A DNA stretch of 64,000 nucleotides from Eubacterium sp. (GTDB lineage: Bacteria; Bacillota; Clostridia; Lachnospirales; Lachnospiraceae). A program made the position numbers and the translations under genes. The stretch's first letter is position 1. Each line of letters starts with the position of its first letter. The DNA is taken from positions 1 to 64,000 of the forward strand of contig JAETSX010000004.1 in the NCBI GenBank assembly GCA_021769425.1. Direction: 5' to 3'. Below, in pieces: positions 1 through 8,479 of the stretch. The notes beneath the pieces are model-generated. The model was not told where the DNA came from, did not search any database, and was given only the letters and a program-made list of their open reading frames with translations.

Positions 1-384
1 GAAGTCTGCCCATTTTTAGGCTGTTTTGTGGCAGAGTGGGGTATTGGAAGAGGTTGTAACGGTAACTACGGCAAATTTTATGCCTGCTCATACCGCCGTG
101 AATAATTCAGGATAATTTAGCCGCTATTCACAAATCGGGTTCCACTCATGTAACTGTTCACACGTCACTGTTCCGCGGGACATTTCCGCACATTTTGTGC
201 GGGAATTCCGAACTTTTCTGTGCAAAATCGCATCTTTCCGCAATTTCTGTGCATCGCGAAAGGGCCGTCGTGAAATGCCGGTTATCCACAATAGATATGA
301 TTTTTCATTATCAAACCATATATTGTTCGCAAATTCCATTTCCCGACGGCCCATCCGCATTTCCCTGCAGTCCCTTTCCGGAAA
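1..384. other. Stretch without a supportable gene
   Basis: This stretch lies downstream of the YlmC-like gene. Short open frames exist on both strands, but none has a convincing ribosome binding site or recognisable product. I see no strong terminator with a T-run after the YlmC-like stop codon. It may hold the 3' untranslated region of that gene and the end of a neighbour outside the window. Confidence 0.5.
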
Positions 385-633
385 TTATTTGTGGGGCTTC
401 GGTTCCGGTATTTCCACCAGAATAATATCCGGCCCGATTTTTACCACCTGGTTCCAGGGAATTATCAGCTCGCTTTCCCTGCCGAACAGCCCCCAGAACC
501 TTCCGCATCCCGGAATAATCAGCGCCAGGATACAGCCGTTGCAGGGATCAATGTCCAAATCCACCACAAATCCCAGACACTTACAGTTACAGACATTGAT
601 AACTTCTTTTTCTTTTAAATCACATAAACGCAT
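385..633 (-). CDS. YlmC/YmxH family sporulation protein (PRC-barrel)
   Basis: An 82-residue protein of the small PRC-barrel family known as YlmC/YmxH in spore-forming Firmicutes. The family is linked to sporulation by its distribution and expression, and its biochemical role is unknown. The N-terminus (MRLCDLKEKEVINV) and the paired cysteines in NCKCLGF are typical, as is the central hydrophobic GCILALIIPG strand. The start is ATG at 633, preceded by AGGGGG. That ribosome binding site lies inside the 3' arm of a 13-bp perfect inverted repeat (634-672), so translation could be controlled by folding. The gene follows the glycerol operon with about 70 bp between them. It may be read through from that operon or use its own promoter, and I cannot tell which. 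Confidence 0.85.
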   Translation of the reverse strand: MRLCDLKEKEVINVCNCKCLGFVVDLDIDPCNGCILALIIPGCGRFWGLFGRESELIIPWNQVVKIGPDIILVEIPEPKPHK

Positions 634-672
634 AATATCCCCCTGCTATATTCTATGCCGCAGGGGGATATT
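634..672 (-). promoter_or_regulatory. 13-bp inverted repeat that buries the ribosome binding site of the YlmC-like gene
   Basis: The arms at 634-646 and 660-672 are perfectly complementary (AATATCCCCCTGC and its reverse complement) with a 13-nt loop. In the minus-strand RNA the 3' arm contains the AGGGGG ribosome binding site and ends at the base before the ATG at 633. There is no run of T after it, so it is not an obvious Rho-independent terminator. It could be a translational switch or an RNA 5'-end stabiliser. The function is inferred. Confidence 0.7.
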
Positions 673-703
673 TGTGCTGTTTTATATGAAATTCAGGATA
701 GGC

Positions 704-1063
704 TTACAATACATTCTTGGTAGCGATAATGTCTACCCCAGTGCCTGCCACATCAGAGATAATAACATCTCCGATATGTACCGGCGCCTGAACTTTTACT
801 CCTTTTAAGTCTTTCATAATATCAAAGATTTTACCCTTGGGAATATCCTCTTTGGTCTTCACCGATACCGCTGCAAGGCTTCCGCCCTCTACGATGACAG
901 AACTTGTCACGATTCTGGTGGGATTGGTTACTTCTTTTCTGGCATATACGTCACCGCGTTTGCAGGTATTCCCGCTTACGCTCACTACTTCGCCATTGTT
1001 CATTTCTACTTTCAGCGGACATCCCATGGGGCATCCGATGCAAATTAATTCTCTTGTTTCCAT
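704..1063 (-). CDS. DUF1667 protein, small cysteine-rich partner of the glycerol-3-phosphate oxidising flavoproteins
   Basis: A 119-residue protein with four conserved cysteines near its N-terminus: CIGCPMGC at about residues 7-14, then one in GNTCKRGD. They probably bind an iron-sulfur cluster. The DUF1667 family is found encoded beside two FAD-dependent oxidoreductases in many clostridial glycerol clusters, which suggests a small electron-transfer subunit comparable in position to GlpC of the anaerobic GlpABC enzyme. That role is inferred from context. ATG at 1063 is preferred because AGGAGG lies about 10 nt upstream. An in-frame TTG at 1081 overlaps that ribosome binding site and is unlikely. 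It starts 4 bp after the stop of the upstream flavoprotein gene and is the last gene of the glp operon. Confidence 0.85.
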   Translation of the reverse strand: METRELICIGCPMGCPLKVEMNNGEVVSVSGNTCKRGDVYARKEVTNPTRIVTSSVIVEGGSLAAVSVKTKEDIPKGKIFDIMKDLKGVKVQAPVHIGDVIISDVAGTGVDIIATKNVL

Positions 1064-1067
1064 AGAT

Positions 1068-2339
1068 TTATGCCTCCTCAATTTTTACAGTGATCTGGGA
1101 CAGGTTCGGAAATGCAGCCAGCTCTTCTTTCTTCAACACTACTTCTTCCATTTCTCCTGGCGCTACCACCGGACGTTTTTTGTGAATGATGCGTTCCTCA
1201 TTCAAATATACGGATACATAGCAGTTCTTGTATACATCGCCTACACGGAAACGGACGGTATGTTTCTCATCCATTCTGTCCGGATTGATAGTCTTAGGCA
1301 CTGTATAGCGCGCTCCTTCCACAGCGGCAATCGGAATATCCTTCGCGCTGGACGCCTGATGCTTTGCCCCGTTTAACACATATTCTGCTGCATGTTTTCC
1401 GGCAGCGGAAGCTTCCTCGGAAACAAAGTCCACCAAATCATGCACATGGAGCACGTTGCCGCAGGCAAATACGCCTTCTACGTTGGTTTCCAGACATTCA
1501 TTTACCAACGGGCCGGAGGTTACCGGACTCATTTCAACGCCCAGACTTCTGGATAATTCATTTTCAGGAATCAAACCGCAGGACAGCAGAAGGGTATCGC
1601 AGGTGTAACGCTCCTCTGTGCCCGGAATCGGCCTTCTGTCCGGTCCCACTTCTGCAATGGTGATTGCCTCCACTCTTTCTTTGCCTTCAATATCCACCAC
1701 GGTATGGCTTAATTTCAGCGGAATTCCGTAGTCATCCAGACACTGTACAATGTTTCTCTTTAATCCGCCGGAATAAGGCATCAACTCGGCTACTACCTTT
1801 ACCTTTGCGCCTTCTAACGTCATTCTTCTTGCCATAATCAGTCCGATATCGCCGGAACCAAGGATTACAACTTCACGGCCCGGCATATAGCCTTCCATAT
1901 TTACCAGGCGCTGCGCTGTTCCTGCAGAGTAAATGCCAGCCGGACGGTATCCGGGAATATTCAATGCGCCTCTGGAACGCTCCCTGCATCCCATTGCAAG
2001 AACGATTGCTTTTGCCTGAATCTCAAACATTCCTTCTTCTCGATTCATCGCAGTTACCACTTTATTTGCTGCAATATCCATAACCATGGTATTCAGCTTG
2101 TATTCGATTTTCTCTTCCTCTAACTGTTCAATAAACCTTCCGGCATATTCCGGTCCGGTCAGTTCCTCCTTAAATGTGTGAAGCCCAAATCCGTTATGAA
2201 TACACTGATTCAGGATACCTCCCAGTTCCTTATCTCTCTCTAACACTAAGATAGATTCTACTCCGCTTCTTTTCGCTGATACGGCTGCTGCAAGTCCTGC
2301 AGGGCCGCCGCCTACTATTACAATATCATAATTCAACAT
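1068..2339 (-). CDS. NAD(P)/FAD-dependent oxidoreductase of the glycerol-3-phosphate operon
   Basis: A 423-residue flavoprotein of the pyridine nucleotide-disulfide oxidoreductase fold. The FAD-binding Rossmann motif GGGPAGLAAA is at about residues 9-18. A second dinucleotide-binding motif, GSGDIGL, is near 160, and an FAD-proximal GVFACGNVLHVHDL segment is near 290. No redox-active CxxC pair is obvious in the usual place. It sits between the GlpA-like dehydrogenase and the DUF1667 gene. The three probably form one complex that oxidises glycerol-3-phosphate and passes electrons on, analogous to GlpA/GlpB/GlpC. ATG at 2339 is preferred over an upstream in-frame codon at 2366 because AGGAGG is 8 nt before it. 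The C-terminal domain (about 330 on) has no named motif I recognise. Confidence 0.88.
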   Translation of the reverse strand: MLNYDIVIVGGGPAGLAAAVSAKRSGVESILVLERDKELGGILNQCIHNGFGLHTFKEELTGPEYAGRFIEQLEEEKIEYKLNTMVMDIAANKVVTAMNREEGMFEIQAKAIVLAMGCRERSRGALNIPGYRPAGIYSAGTAQRLVNMEGYMPGREVVILGSGDIGLIMARRMTLEGAKVKVVAELMPYSGGLKRNIVQCLDDYGIPLKLSHTVVDIEGKERVEAITIAEVGPDRRPIPGTEERYTCDTLLLSCGLIPENELSRSLGVEMSPVTSGPLVNECLETNVEGVFACGNVLHVHDLVDFVSEEASAAGKHAAEYVLNGAKHQASSAKDIPIAAVEGARYTVPKTINPDRMDEKHTVRFRVGDVYKNCYVSVYLNEERIIHKKRPVVAPGEMEEVVLKKEELAAFPNLSQITVKIEEA

Positions 2340-2437
2340 GTTCTTTCCCTCCTGATTTGCGGCCAACTGATCCAGACAGATATTCTGCCTGTCCCTCCTC
2401 TGCCTGACAGATTCTGGGATTGGCGCTGCCCGTCAAT

Positions 2438-3874
2438 TTATATTCTATCCTTGTTAATTCCTACAATAATTTTGGAGTTTCCTCCTGCCTTGGTAATTTC
2501 CGCCGGATCCACTCCCCGTTCCCTTGCAAGGATTTCGATGGTTCTCGGAGAACAGAAACCTGACTGGCAGCGCCCCATTCCTGCCCTGGTACGGCGTTTT
2601 ACGCCGTCTAAGGATTTGGCGCCAAGCGGACGTTTTATGGCGTCAATAATCTCGCCTTCAGTAATCATCTCGCATCTGCAGATAATATTTCCATAAGCGG
2701 GATTTTCTTTTATCAAAGCCGCACGCTCTTCGTTGCTTAAAGTCTTGGGATCCAAAATGCCTTTTCTGGAACCGTTGAAATTAGGATTCTCCTCTGCATT
2801 GGTGAGATTTTTAACAATTTCAGCCACCATCTTACCGATTGCCGGCGCACTGGTCAAACCGGGAGATTCAATGCCGGCACAGTCAATAAAGCCTTTTGCG
2901 TCTTCCAATTCGCCGATATAGAACTCATGGCCGTCTTCATGTGCGCGCAAGCCTGCAAAGGAAGTGATAACCTGACGGATAGGAAGGCCCTTTACTGTAG
3001 TTCCGGCTTTGCTGATTAATTCGTCAATTCCTTCCTGAGTGGTGTTGGTTCCTTCTTTATTTTCAATATCAATTGCGGTAGGCCCTACCAGAGTATTTCC
3101 ATGAACTGTAGGAGATACCAGAACGCCTTTTCCGAATTTGCTTGGAAGCTGGAAAATCGTATGTGTTACAAATCCTTCGGTGGAACGGTCTAACAGGCAG
3201 TAATCTCCGCGCCTTGGGGTGATATGTAATTTCTTATCGCTTACCATGTTGTGGAATTTATCTGCATAAACGCCGGCTGCATTTACCACGTATCTGGTTT
3301 CAATTTCGCCCTGATTCGTCTTGACTACCCAGTTGTCTCCCTTTTTCTCCAGGCCTGTCACTTCTGTGTCAAACTTAAATTCTACGCCGTTGGTTGCTGC
3401 ATTTTCAGCAAAAGCAATATTCATGCCAAAGGGACATACAATGCCTCCAGTGGGCGCATACAACGCTGCAACTGCTTCGTCAGAGATATTGGGCTCTAAT
3501 TTTACCAGCTCGTCCCTGTCAATAATACGCAGATCCTTTACGCCGTTCTTGATGCCTCTGTCATAAAGTTCCTGCAGATTGGGCTTTTCTTCTTCATGCA
3601 GACATACCACCAGAGAACCGTTGTTCTTGTAATGGAAATCAAGTTCCTTGGAAAGCTCTTCCATCATCTGGTTGCCTTCCACATTCAGTTTTGCCATCAG
3701 AGAGCCGGCCTCTGCATCAAATCCGGCATGGACAATTGCGCTGTTTGCCTTGGAGGTTCCGCAGCATACATCTTCTTCCTTTTCCACTACGCAGACATTC
3801 AGCTTATACCTGGAAAGCTCTCTTGCGGAAGCGCTTCCTGATACGCCTGCACCAATAATTACTACATCATACAT
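2438..3874 (-). CDS. FAD-dependent glycerol-3-phosphate dehydrogenase-type oxidoreductase with BFD-like [2Fe-2S] domain
   Basis: A 478-residue protein. The N-terminal DAO-type flavin domain begins with IIGAGVSGSASARELSRY. A C-terminal BFD-like domain (about 385-450) carries the CRCEM and CQSGFC cysteine pairs that usually hold a [2Fe-2S] cluster. This is the architecture of GlpA-type anaerobic glycerol-3-phosphate dehydrogenase, which makes dihydroxyacetone phosphate. It lies just after glpK and glpF, which deliver and phosphorylate glycerol, and just before a second flavoprotein and a DUF1667 protein. The start is uncertain: ATG at 3874, with AGGTG about 6 nt upstream, is chosen over GTG at 3883. 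A strong stem-loop followed by T residues lies directly upstream (3907-3956), so expression may need readthrough from glpKF. Hydroxyglutarate or other 2-hydroxyacid substrates are possible for this family but fit the context less well. Confidence 0.88.
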   Translation of the reverse strand: MYDVVIIGAGVSGSASARELSRYKLNVCVVEKEEDVCCGTSKANSAIVHAGFDAEAGSLMAKLNVEGNQMMEELSKELDFHYKNNGSLVVCLHEEEKPNLQELYDRGIKNGVKDLRIIDRDELVKLEPNISDEAVAALYAPTGGIVCPFGMNIAFAENAATNGVEFKFDTEVTGLEKKGDNWVVKTNQGEIETRYVVNAAGVYADKFHNMVSDKKLHITPRRGDYCLLDRSTEGFVTHTIFQLPSKFGKGVLVSPTVHGNTLVGPTAIDIENKEGTNTTQEGIDELISKAGTTVKGLPIRQVITSFAGLRAHEDGHEFYIGELEDAKGFIDCAGIESPGLTSAPAIGKMVAEIVKNLTNAEENPNFNGSRKGILDPKTLSNEERAALIKENPAYGNIICRCEMITEGEIIDAIKRPLGAKSLDGVKRRTRAGMGRCQSGFCSPRTIEILARERGVDPAEITKAGGNSKIIVGINKDRI

Positions 3875-3906
3875 ATTGTTCACCTATCCTTTTCTTTTTT
3901 CTGTTA

Positions 3907-3956
3907 TAAAAAGGCAACGATCACACTCCCCTGATTGGGGAATGTAATCATTGCCT
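3907..3956 (-). terminator. Strong stem-loop plus T-run between glpF and the flavoprotein genes
   Basis: The arms at 3912-3931 and 3937-3956 form a 20-bp stem (17 Watson-Crick pairs and three G-U pairs) with a 5-nt loop. In the minus-strand RNA a U-rich stretch follows. This is a textbook intrinsic terminator inside what otherwise looks like one glycerol operon. It may set a lower level of the dehydrogenase genes relative to glpKF, or be a target of the GlpP antiterminator encoded at 7101-7667. That last point is inference. Confidence 0.8.
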
Positions 3957-4001
3957 CTCTGTTATCTCCGCAATGTCATATTTCTCAACATCGAATCACT
4001 T

Positions 4002-4706
4002 TTACCATGGAATCACTGCAAACAAACCAACTGCAATAAGAGCGCCGATGATTGGTCCAAGTAATGTAACAACTCCATATCCCCAGTTAGAGCTTCCTTT
4101 TCCGCTGATCGGAAGAACTGCATGCGCCAGACGAGGACCAAGGTCACGGGCCGGGTTCATTGCATATCCTGTCAATCCGCCTAAGGACATACCGCAGGAA
4201 ACGATAATTCCGAATACTAACAGGTTATTTACGCCAGCAGGAGCTTCTGCCGGAATACCTTTAATTGCAAATACCAAAACGAAAGTTGCAACAACTTCTG
4301 CAAAAATGTTAAGGGGCAGATTCGGAACAGACGCTCCACAGGAAAATACGCCTAACTTTGTTCCTGGATCATCCGTTGCATCAAACTGATCTTTGAATGC
4401 AATCCATACAATCACCGCTCCTACAAATGCGCCTGCAAACTGTGCAATAATATATCCAGGCACCATACTCCAAGCCAGGCTTCCATCAGCTGCCAGCGCA
4501 ATCGTCAATGCCGGGTTAAAATGCGCTCCGGATGCAGCGCCGAAAATAAATGCCGGCAACATAACTGCAAGGCCCCAGGCAATGGTAATCTGGATAGAAC
4601 CTGCGCCCTTCATTCCTGATTTATTCAGGGTTACGTTAGCAACTACCCCATCACCTAAGATAATCAACATCATTGTTCCTACAAATTCTGCTATATATGG
4701 TAACAT
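4002..4706 (-). CDS. glpF: Glycerol uptake facilitator (aquaglyceroporin)
   Basis: A 234-residue MIP-family channel that lets glycerol diffuse across the cytoplasmic membrane. Both pore NPA motifs are visible: HFNPALTIAL near residue 63 and GYAMNPARDLGPR near 180. The aspartate directly after the second NPAR is the residue that marks glycerol facilitators rather than strict water channels. Six hydrophobic helices can be followed along the sequence. The gene lies 39 bp downstream of glpK, the usual partner that traps glycerol as glycerol-3-phosphate. ATG at 4706 follows a GGGGAA-type ribosome binding site. A strong stem-loop at 3907-3956 ends the glpKF part of the transcript. Confidence 0.96.
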   Translation of the reverse strand: MLPYIAEFVGTMMLIILGDGVVANVTLNKSGMKGAGSIQITIAWGLAVMLPAFIFGAASGAHFNPALTIALAADGSLAWSMVPGYIIAQFAGAFVGAVIVWIAFKDQFDATDDPGTKLGVFSCGASVPNLPLNIFAEVVATFVLVFAIKGIPAEAPAGVNNLLVFGIIVSCGMSLGGLTGYAMNPARDLGPRLAHAVLPISGKGSSNWGYGVVTLLGPIIGALIAVGLFAVIPW

Positions 4707-4745
4707 TTCGCGTTCCCCTTTCTGCCTTCAATCTACTTTTGTCTA

Positions 4746-6320
<1,575 letters not shown>

Positions 6321-6387
6321 TTATTTGTACAATTTAAGCAATTTTTACTGTCCCTTCCCCCATATTTACTATCTATCTGCCGAAAAT

Positions 6388-6942
6388 TCAGGCTGTCAAA
6401 GTAGATTTTGTTGTGGGAAGCACCAAAATGCTTCCAAAGGGATGCTGCAGCATGGCCCGTATATTTTCCACAGCCGCAAGCACTTCTTCCTCCTGGGGCC
6501 CCTTCTTCATAGCCACACAGTCCAGCATGAAATGACAGACAGATTTCACAATGAAGCTTTCCACCAGATAATTTCCCTGCTTCTCCGACCAGAACCGGTT
6601 TCTGAGCTGTTCATCCACCACAGGAATCAATTCTTCCATCAGCCGTTCTCTTCTGATATTCTCCAGGACCTTCCGGTAAAAGAAACGGTTTTCTTTGATG
6701 ATCCTTATCACTTTGCTGATCCAGTCCTCAAATGTCTCATCTTCATTGTATGCAACCTGTTTTACAAAATCTTCATTGTACAGCCATTCAATTACGCCGT
6801 AGATATCCTGGAAATGATAATAAAAGCTCTGCCGTTTCATATTCTTGCAGTCCATAATATCCTGCACAGTGATTTTCCGCAAAGGCTTTTCATGAAGCAT
6901 TTCCTGTAACCCGTCTGCAATCTTTCTCTTCGTATTACCCAT
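6388..6942 (-). CDS. TetR-family regulator, DhaS-like
   Basis: A 184-residue TetR/AcrR-type protein. The N-terminal helix-turn-helix runs through ITVQDIMDCKNMKRQSFYYHFQ (residues about 23-44), the hallmark segment of the family. The C-terminal ligand domain resembles that of DhaS, the activator of dihydroxyacetone kinase genes, from which I infer a role in glycerol or dihydroxyacetone metabolism. It sits between glpP and glpK. ATG at 6942 is preceded by AGGAGG at 7 nt spacing. The frame is open much further upstream, but only because it runs across three 48-bp tandem repeats (6952-7102); those repeats lie outside the conserved domain and are not taken as coding here. Confidence 0.85.
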   Translation of the reverse strand: MGNTKRKIADGLQEMLHEKPLRKITVQDIMDCKNMKRQSFYYHFQDIYGVIEWLYNEDFVKQVAYNEDETFEDWISKVIRIIKENRFFYRKVLENIRRERLMEELIPVVDEQLRNRFWSEKQGNYLVESFIVKSVCHFMLDCVAMKKGPQEEEVLAAVENIRAMLQHPFGSILVLPTTKSTLTA

Positions 6943-6951
6943 CTCTCTTTT

Positions 6952-7102
6952 CCTCCTTTTTGCCCTGCTTTTTGGGCATGCAGGTACGCCTTGGCGCTTC
7001 CTCCTTTTTGCCCTGCTTTTTGGGCATGCAGGTACGCTTTGGCGCTTCCTCCTTTTTGCCCTGCTTTTTGGGCATGCAGGTACGCCTTGGCGCTTCCTCC
7101 TT
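6952..7102 (-). repeat. Three tandem 48-bp repeats, each carrying a ribosome binding site and an ATG
   Basis: Units begin at 6961, 7009 and 7057 and are almost identical, differing at one or two bases. They lie exactly between the glpP stop codon and the start of the TetR-type gene. On the minus strand every unit contains AAGGAGG and an in-frame ATG. Read in that frame they give a basic 16-residue peptide repeated three times (MPKKQGKKEEAP and four more residues), ending in a stop that overlaps the regulator's start codon. The array looks like amplification of a spacer with its ribosome binding site. Translation of the peptide is possible but not shown. Confidence 0.9.
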
Positions 7103-7667
7103 ACATAAACCATATGTCCTGGTTGGTGGTTGAGACTGAAATCGCTCCGGCATTCAATGCGTCAATTACATCTTCTTTATCTGTAATCAGGCCGCCGGCA
7201 ATTACAGGCTGAGAACTAAGCTTATTAATCTTCTGTATAATCTTCGGCATCACCCCCGGCAGTATTTCAATAAAATCTGCCCGGATCTGCTTTTTCTGTT
7301 TTTCTATACTCTGGTAAGCTCTGGAATCCAGGACGAATATCCGAAAAACCGTGTAAAAGGACAACTCTTTCGCCCGATTAATCATATTCAGCCTTGTTGA
7401 AATAATTCCATCTGCTTTCGTGTTTTTTCTGATATAGTCCACTGCAACCTCATGGGCGCTCAGGCCTTCGACTAAATCAATATGTACCAGGGCCATCTTG
7501 CCAGCTTCTTTTACCCGTTCCACGATCCCGCTGATATTGCACAGGTTCCCAAATAATACAAACACGATTTTTACATCAGATTCCAAACACCGTTCAATTC
7601 CCTCAAAATTTTTAACCGCCGCAATCACCGGACAATCCGCCATTGCATCATAAAATTTCTGTTCCAT
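7101..7667 (-). CDS. glpP: Glycerol-3-phosphate responsive antiterminator
   Basis: A 188-residue protein of the GlpP family. In Bacillus, GlpP binds leader RNA when glycerol-3-phosphate is present and stops transcription from ending at a leader terminator. Family features visible are the N-terminal PVIAAVKNFEGIERCL segment, the central HIDLVEGLSAHEVAVDYI stretch and the C-terminal PVIAGGLITDKEDVIDALNAGAISVSTT phosphate-binding end of its TIM-barrel-like fold. It is the first gene of the glp cluster and sits behind a leader containing a terminator and a competing hairpin (7706-7787), which suggests that it controls itself. ATG at 7667 has GGGAGG only about 3 nt away, closer than usual. Confidence 0.9.
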   Translation of the reverse strand: MEQKFYDAMADCPVIAAVKNFEGIERCLESDVKIVFVLFGNLCNISGIVERVKEAGKMALVHIDLVEGLSAHEVAVDYIRKNTKADGIISTRLNMINRAKELSFYTVFRIFVLDSRAYQSIEKQKKQIRADFIEILPGVMPKIIQKINKLSSQPVIAGGLITDKEDVIDALNAGAISVSTTNQDIWFM

Positions 7668-7705
7668 AAGCCTCCCATACCAGTTCTGTTCCGTTCATGT
7701 TCTCT

Positions 7706-7787
7706 CTTTACTCTTTCACCTCCCAATAAAACAAGAAAAAAAGAGTAAAGCTAATAAACAACATTTCTGCTGTGCTAACCTTACTCT
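7706..7787 (-). promoter_or_regulatory. glpP leader: terminator with a mutually exclusive hairpin
   Basis: Transcribed on the minus strand, the segment 7775-7787 pairs with 7742-7754 to form a stem that is followed at once by a U-run (7734-7741), an intrinsic terminator. The 3' arm can instead pair with a downstream sequence: 7740-7750 and 7706-7716 are perfect 11-bp complements (CTTTACTCTTT). The two structures share the same strand and cannot coexist. This is the layout expected of a leader controlled by an RNA-binding antiterminator such as GlpP. Binding itself is inferred. Confidence 0.72.
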
Positions 7788-7828
7788 CCATTCTCCAGGC
7801 ACATTCTTGACTTCTGTTTTGTATTACT

Positions 7829-7857
7829 ATACTAGCACTTTCAACAGAAAAATTCAA
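7829..7857 (-). promoter_or_regulatory. Promoter of glpP
   Basis: On the minus strand TTGAAT (7852-7857) and TAGTAT (7829-7834) are spaced by 17 bp. Transcription would begin near 7822 and run through the leader terminator at 7734-7787. Confidence 0.7.
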
Positions 7858-8063
7858 GCCGTCTTTCAAAAAAAATTAAATTATGTCCAAAACGAGCAAA
7901 TTTTACTATTTCTCTTTGGTCGAATTGACTAGCGCTACAGCGAACTTTTTTCTTTGAATACGGACGGAACAGGCAGATTGCCCTTGTCTGTGATTTTTCT
8001 CATACATCTTAACGCGAATGTCAAAAACTGCGCCGTTTTTTTGACACTTCTCCGTTTTTGCCC
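7858..8063. other. Divergent intergenic stretch without a supportable gene
   Basis: This stretch lies between the glpP promoter (minus) and a good promoter on the plus strand. A 66-codon open frame on the minus strand exists here, but it has no recognisable motif and no convincing ribosome binding site, so it is not annotated as a gene. Confidence 0.5.
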
Positions 8064-8092
8064 TTGAAACTGCCTGCATTAGAAGATATAAT
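8064..8092 (+). promoter_or_regulatory. Promoter for the structured leader and small gene on the plus strand
   Basis: TTGAAA (8064-8069) and a perfect TATAAT (8087-8092) are spaced by 17 bp. Transcription from about 8099 would cover a stem-loop, a repeat array and then the small gene at 8480, giving a leader of about 380 nt. Confidence 0.75.
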
Positions 8093-8160
8093 ACAGACAC
8101 AGTCAAGTGTGATGGCAGATTCCATCACGAATGTAACTTAATTTTTGCCCACTCTCTTTT

Positions 8161-8198
8161 AGACCAGGGTTTTGCTTCGGCAGAGCCTCTGGTCTTTT
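8161..8198 (+). terminator. Stem-loop with short T-run in the leader of the small gene
   Basis: AGACCAG (8161-8167) pairs with CTGGTCT (8189-8195), extended by a G-T and a G-C pair, and TTTT follows on the plus strand. It lies about 60 nt downstream of the predicted transcription start. It could be an attenuator for the downstream gene. Confidence 0.55.
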
Positions 8199-8205
8199 CC
8201 ATTTG

Positions 8206-8238
8206 GCAACAGTTCAGCCTTGGATGAACTATTGTTCC
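8206..8238. repeat. Short remnant carrying the GCAACAGTTCAGCC inverted-repeat end
   Basis: GCAACAGTTCAGCC at 8206-8219 differs by one base from the terminal inverted repeat of the MITE-like element at 45226-45366. A partial opposite end (TGAACT followed by ATTGTT) comes only a few bases later. It looks like an internally deleted copy of that dispersed element. Confidence 0.55.
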
Positions 8239-8279
8239 GTTTGCCCGGCTTCTCAAAAAACCAGTTGAAAATCTTCTCT

Positions 8280-8444
8280 TCCTGCGATATACTCTACTGT
8301 ATGTTACAAAAGTCCTGCGATATACTCTGCCGTATATTGCAAAAGTCCTGCGATATACTCTGCTATATATTGCAAAAGTCCTGCGATATACTCTGCTGTA
8401 TATTACAAAAATCCTGAGGCATACTCTATGGTATGTTACAGCGA
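8280..8444 (+). repeat. Array of five 33-bp palindromic repeats
   Basis: Units start at 8280, 8313, 8346, 8379 and 8412. The first four are close copies and the fifth is degenerate. Within each unit, GCGATATAC and GTATATTGC form 9-bp inverted arms (one mismatch) around a 6-nt centre. The array therefore presents a row of palindromes spaced close to three helical turns apart. It ends 35 bp before the small gene at 8480, inside its predicted leader. It could be an operator array, a set of RNA hairpins or a slippage product. Confidence 0.92.
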
Positions 8445-8479
8445 TTTGGAGCTGAATGAAATCAAAGAGAGGATCTGCT

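Noticed and set aside
124-360. Minus-strand 78-codon frame downstream of the YlmC-like gene
   Set aside because: The product has no recognisable feature or suitable ribosome binding site, and the frame is likely fortuitous.
6943-7113. N-terminal extension of the TetR-type regulator through the 48-bp repeats
   Set aside because: The extension is only the repeat read in one frame. ATG at 6942 has an ideal ribosome binding site and matches the usual family start.
7906-8106. 66-codon minus-strand frame between glpP and the small plus-strand gene
   Set aside because: No ribosome binding site, no recognisable motif, and it overlaps the divergent plus-strand promoter.
8172-8417. Plus-strand frame across the repeat array giving an SCDILC repeat protein
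   Set aside because: It starts only at a TTG, has no ribosome binding site, and its pattern follows from the DNA repeat. It also lies within the predicted leader of the next gene.
8280-8444. The 33-bp array as a CRISPR array
   Set aside because: The units are directly adjacent with no unique spacers, and no cas genes are present. It is a simple tandem repeat of palindromes.
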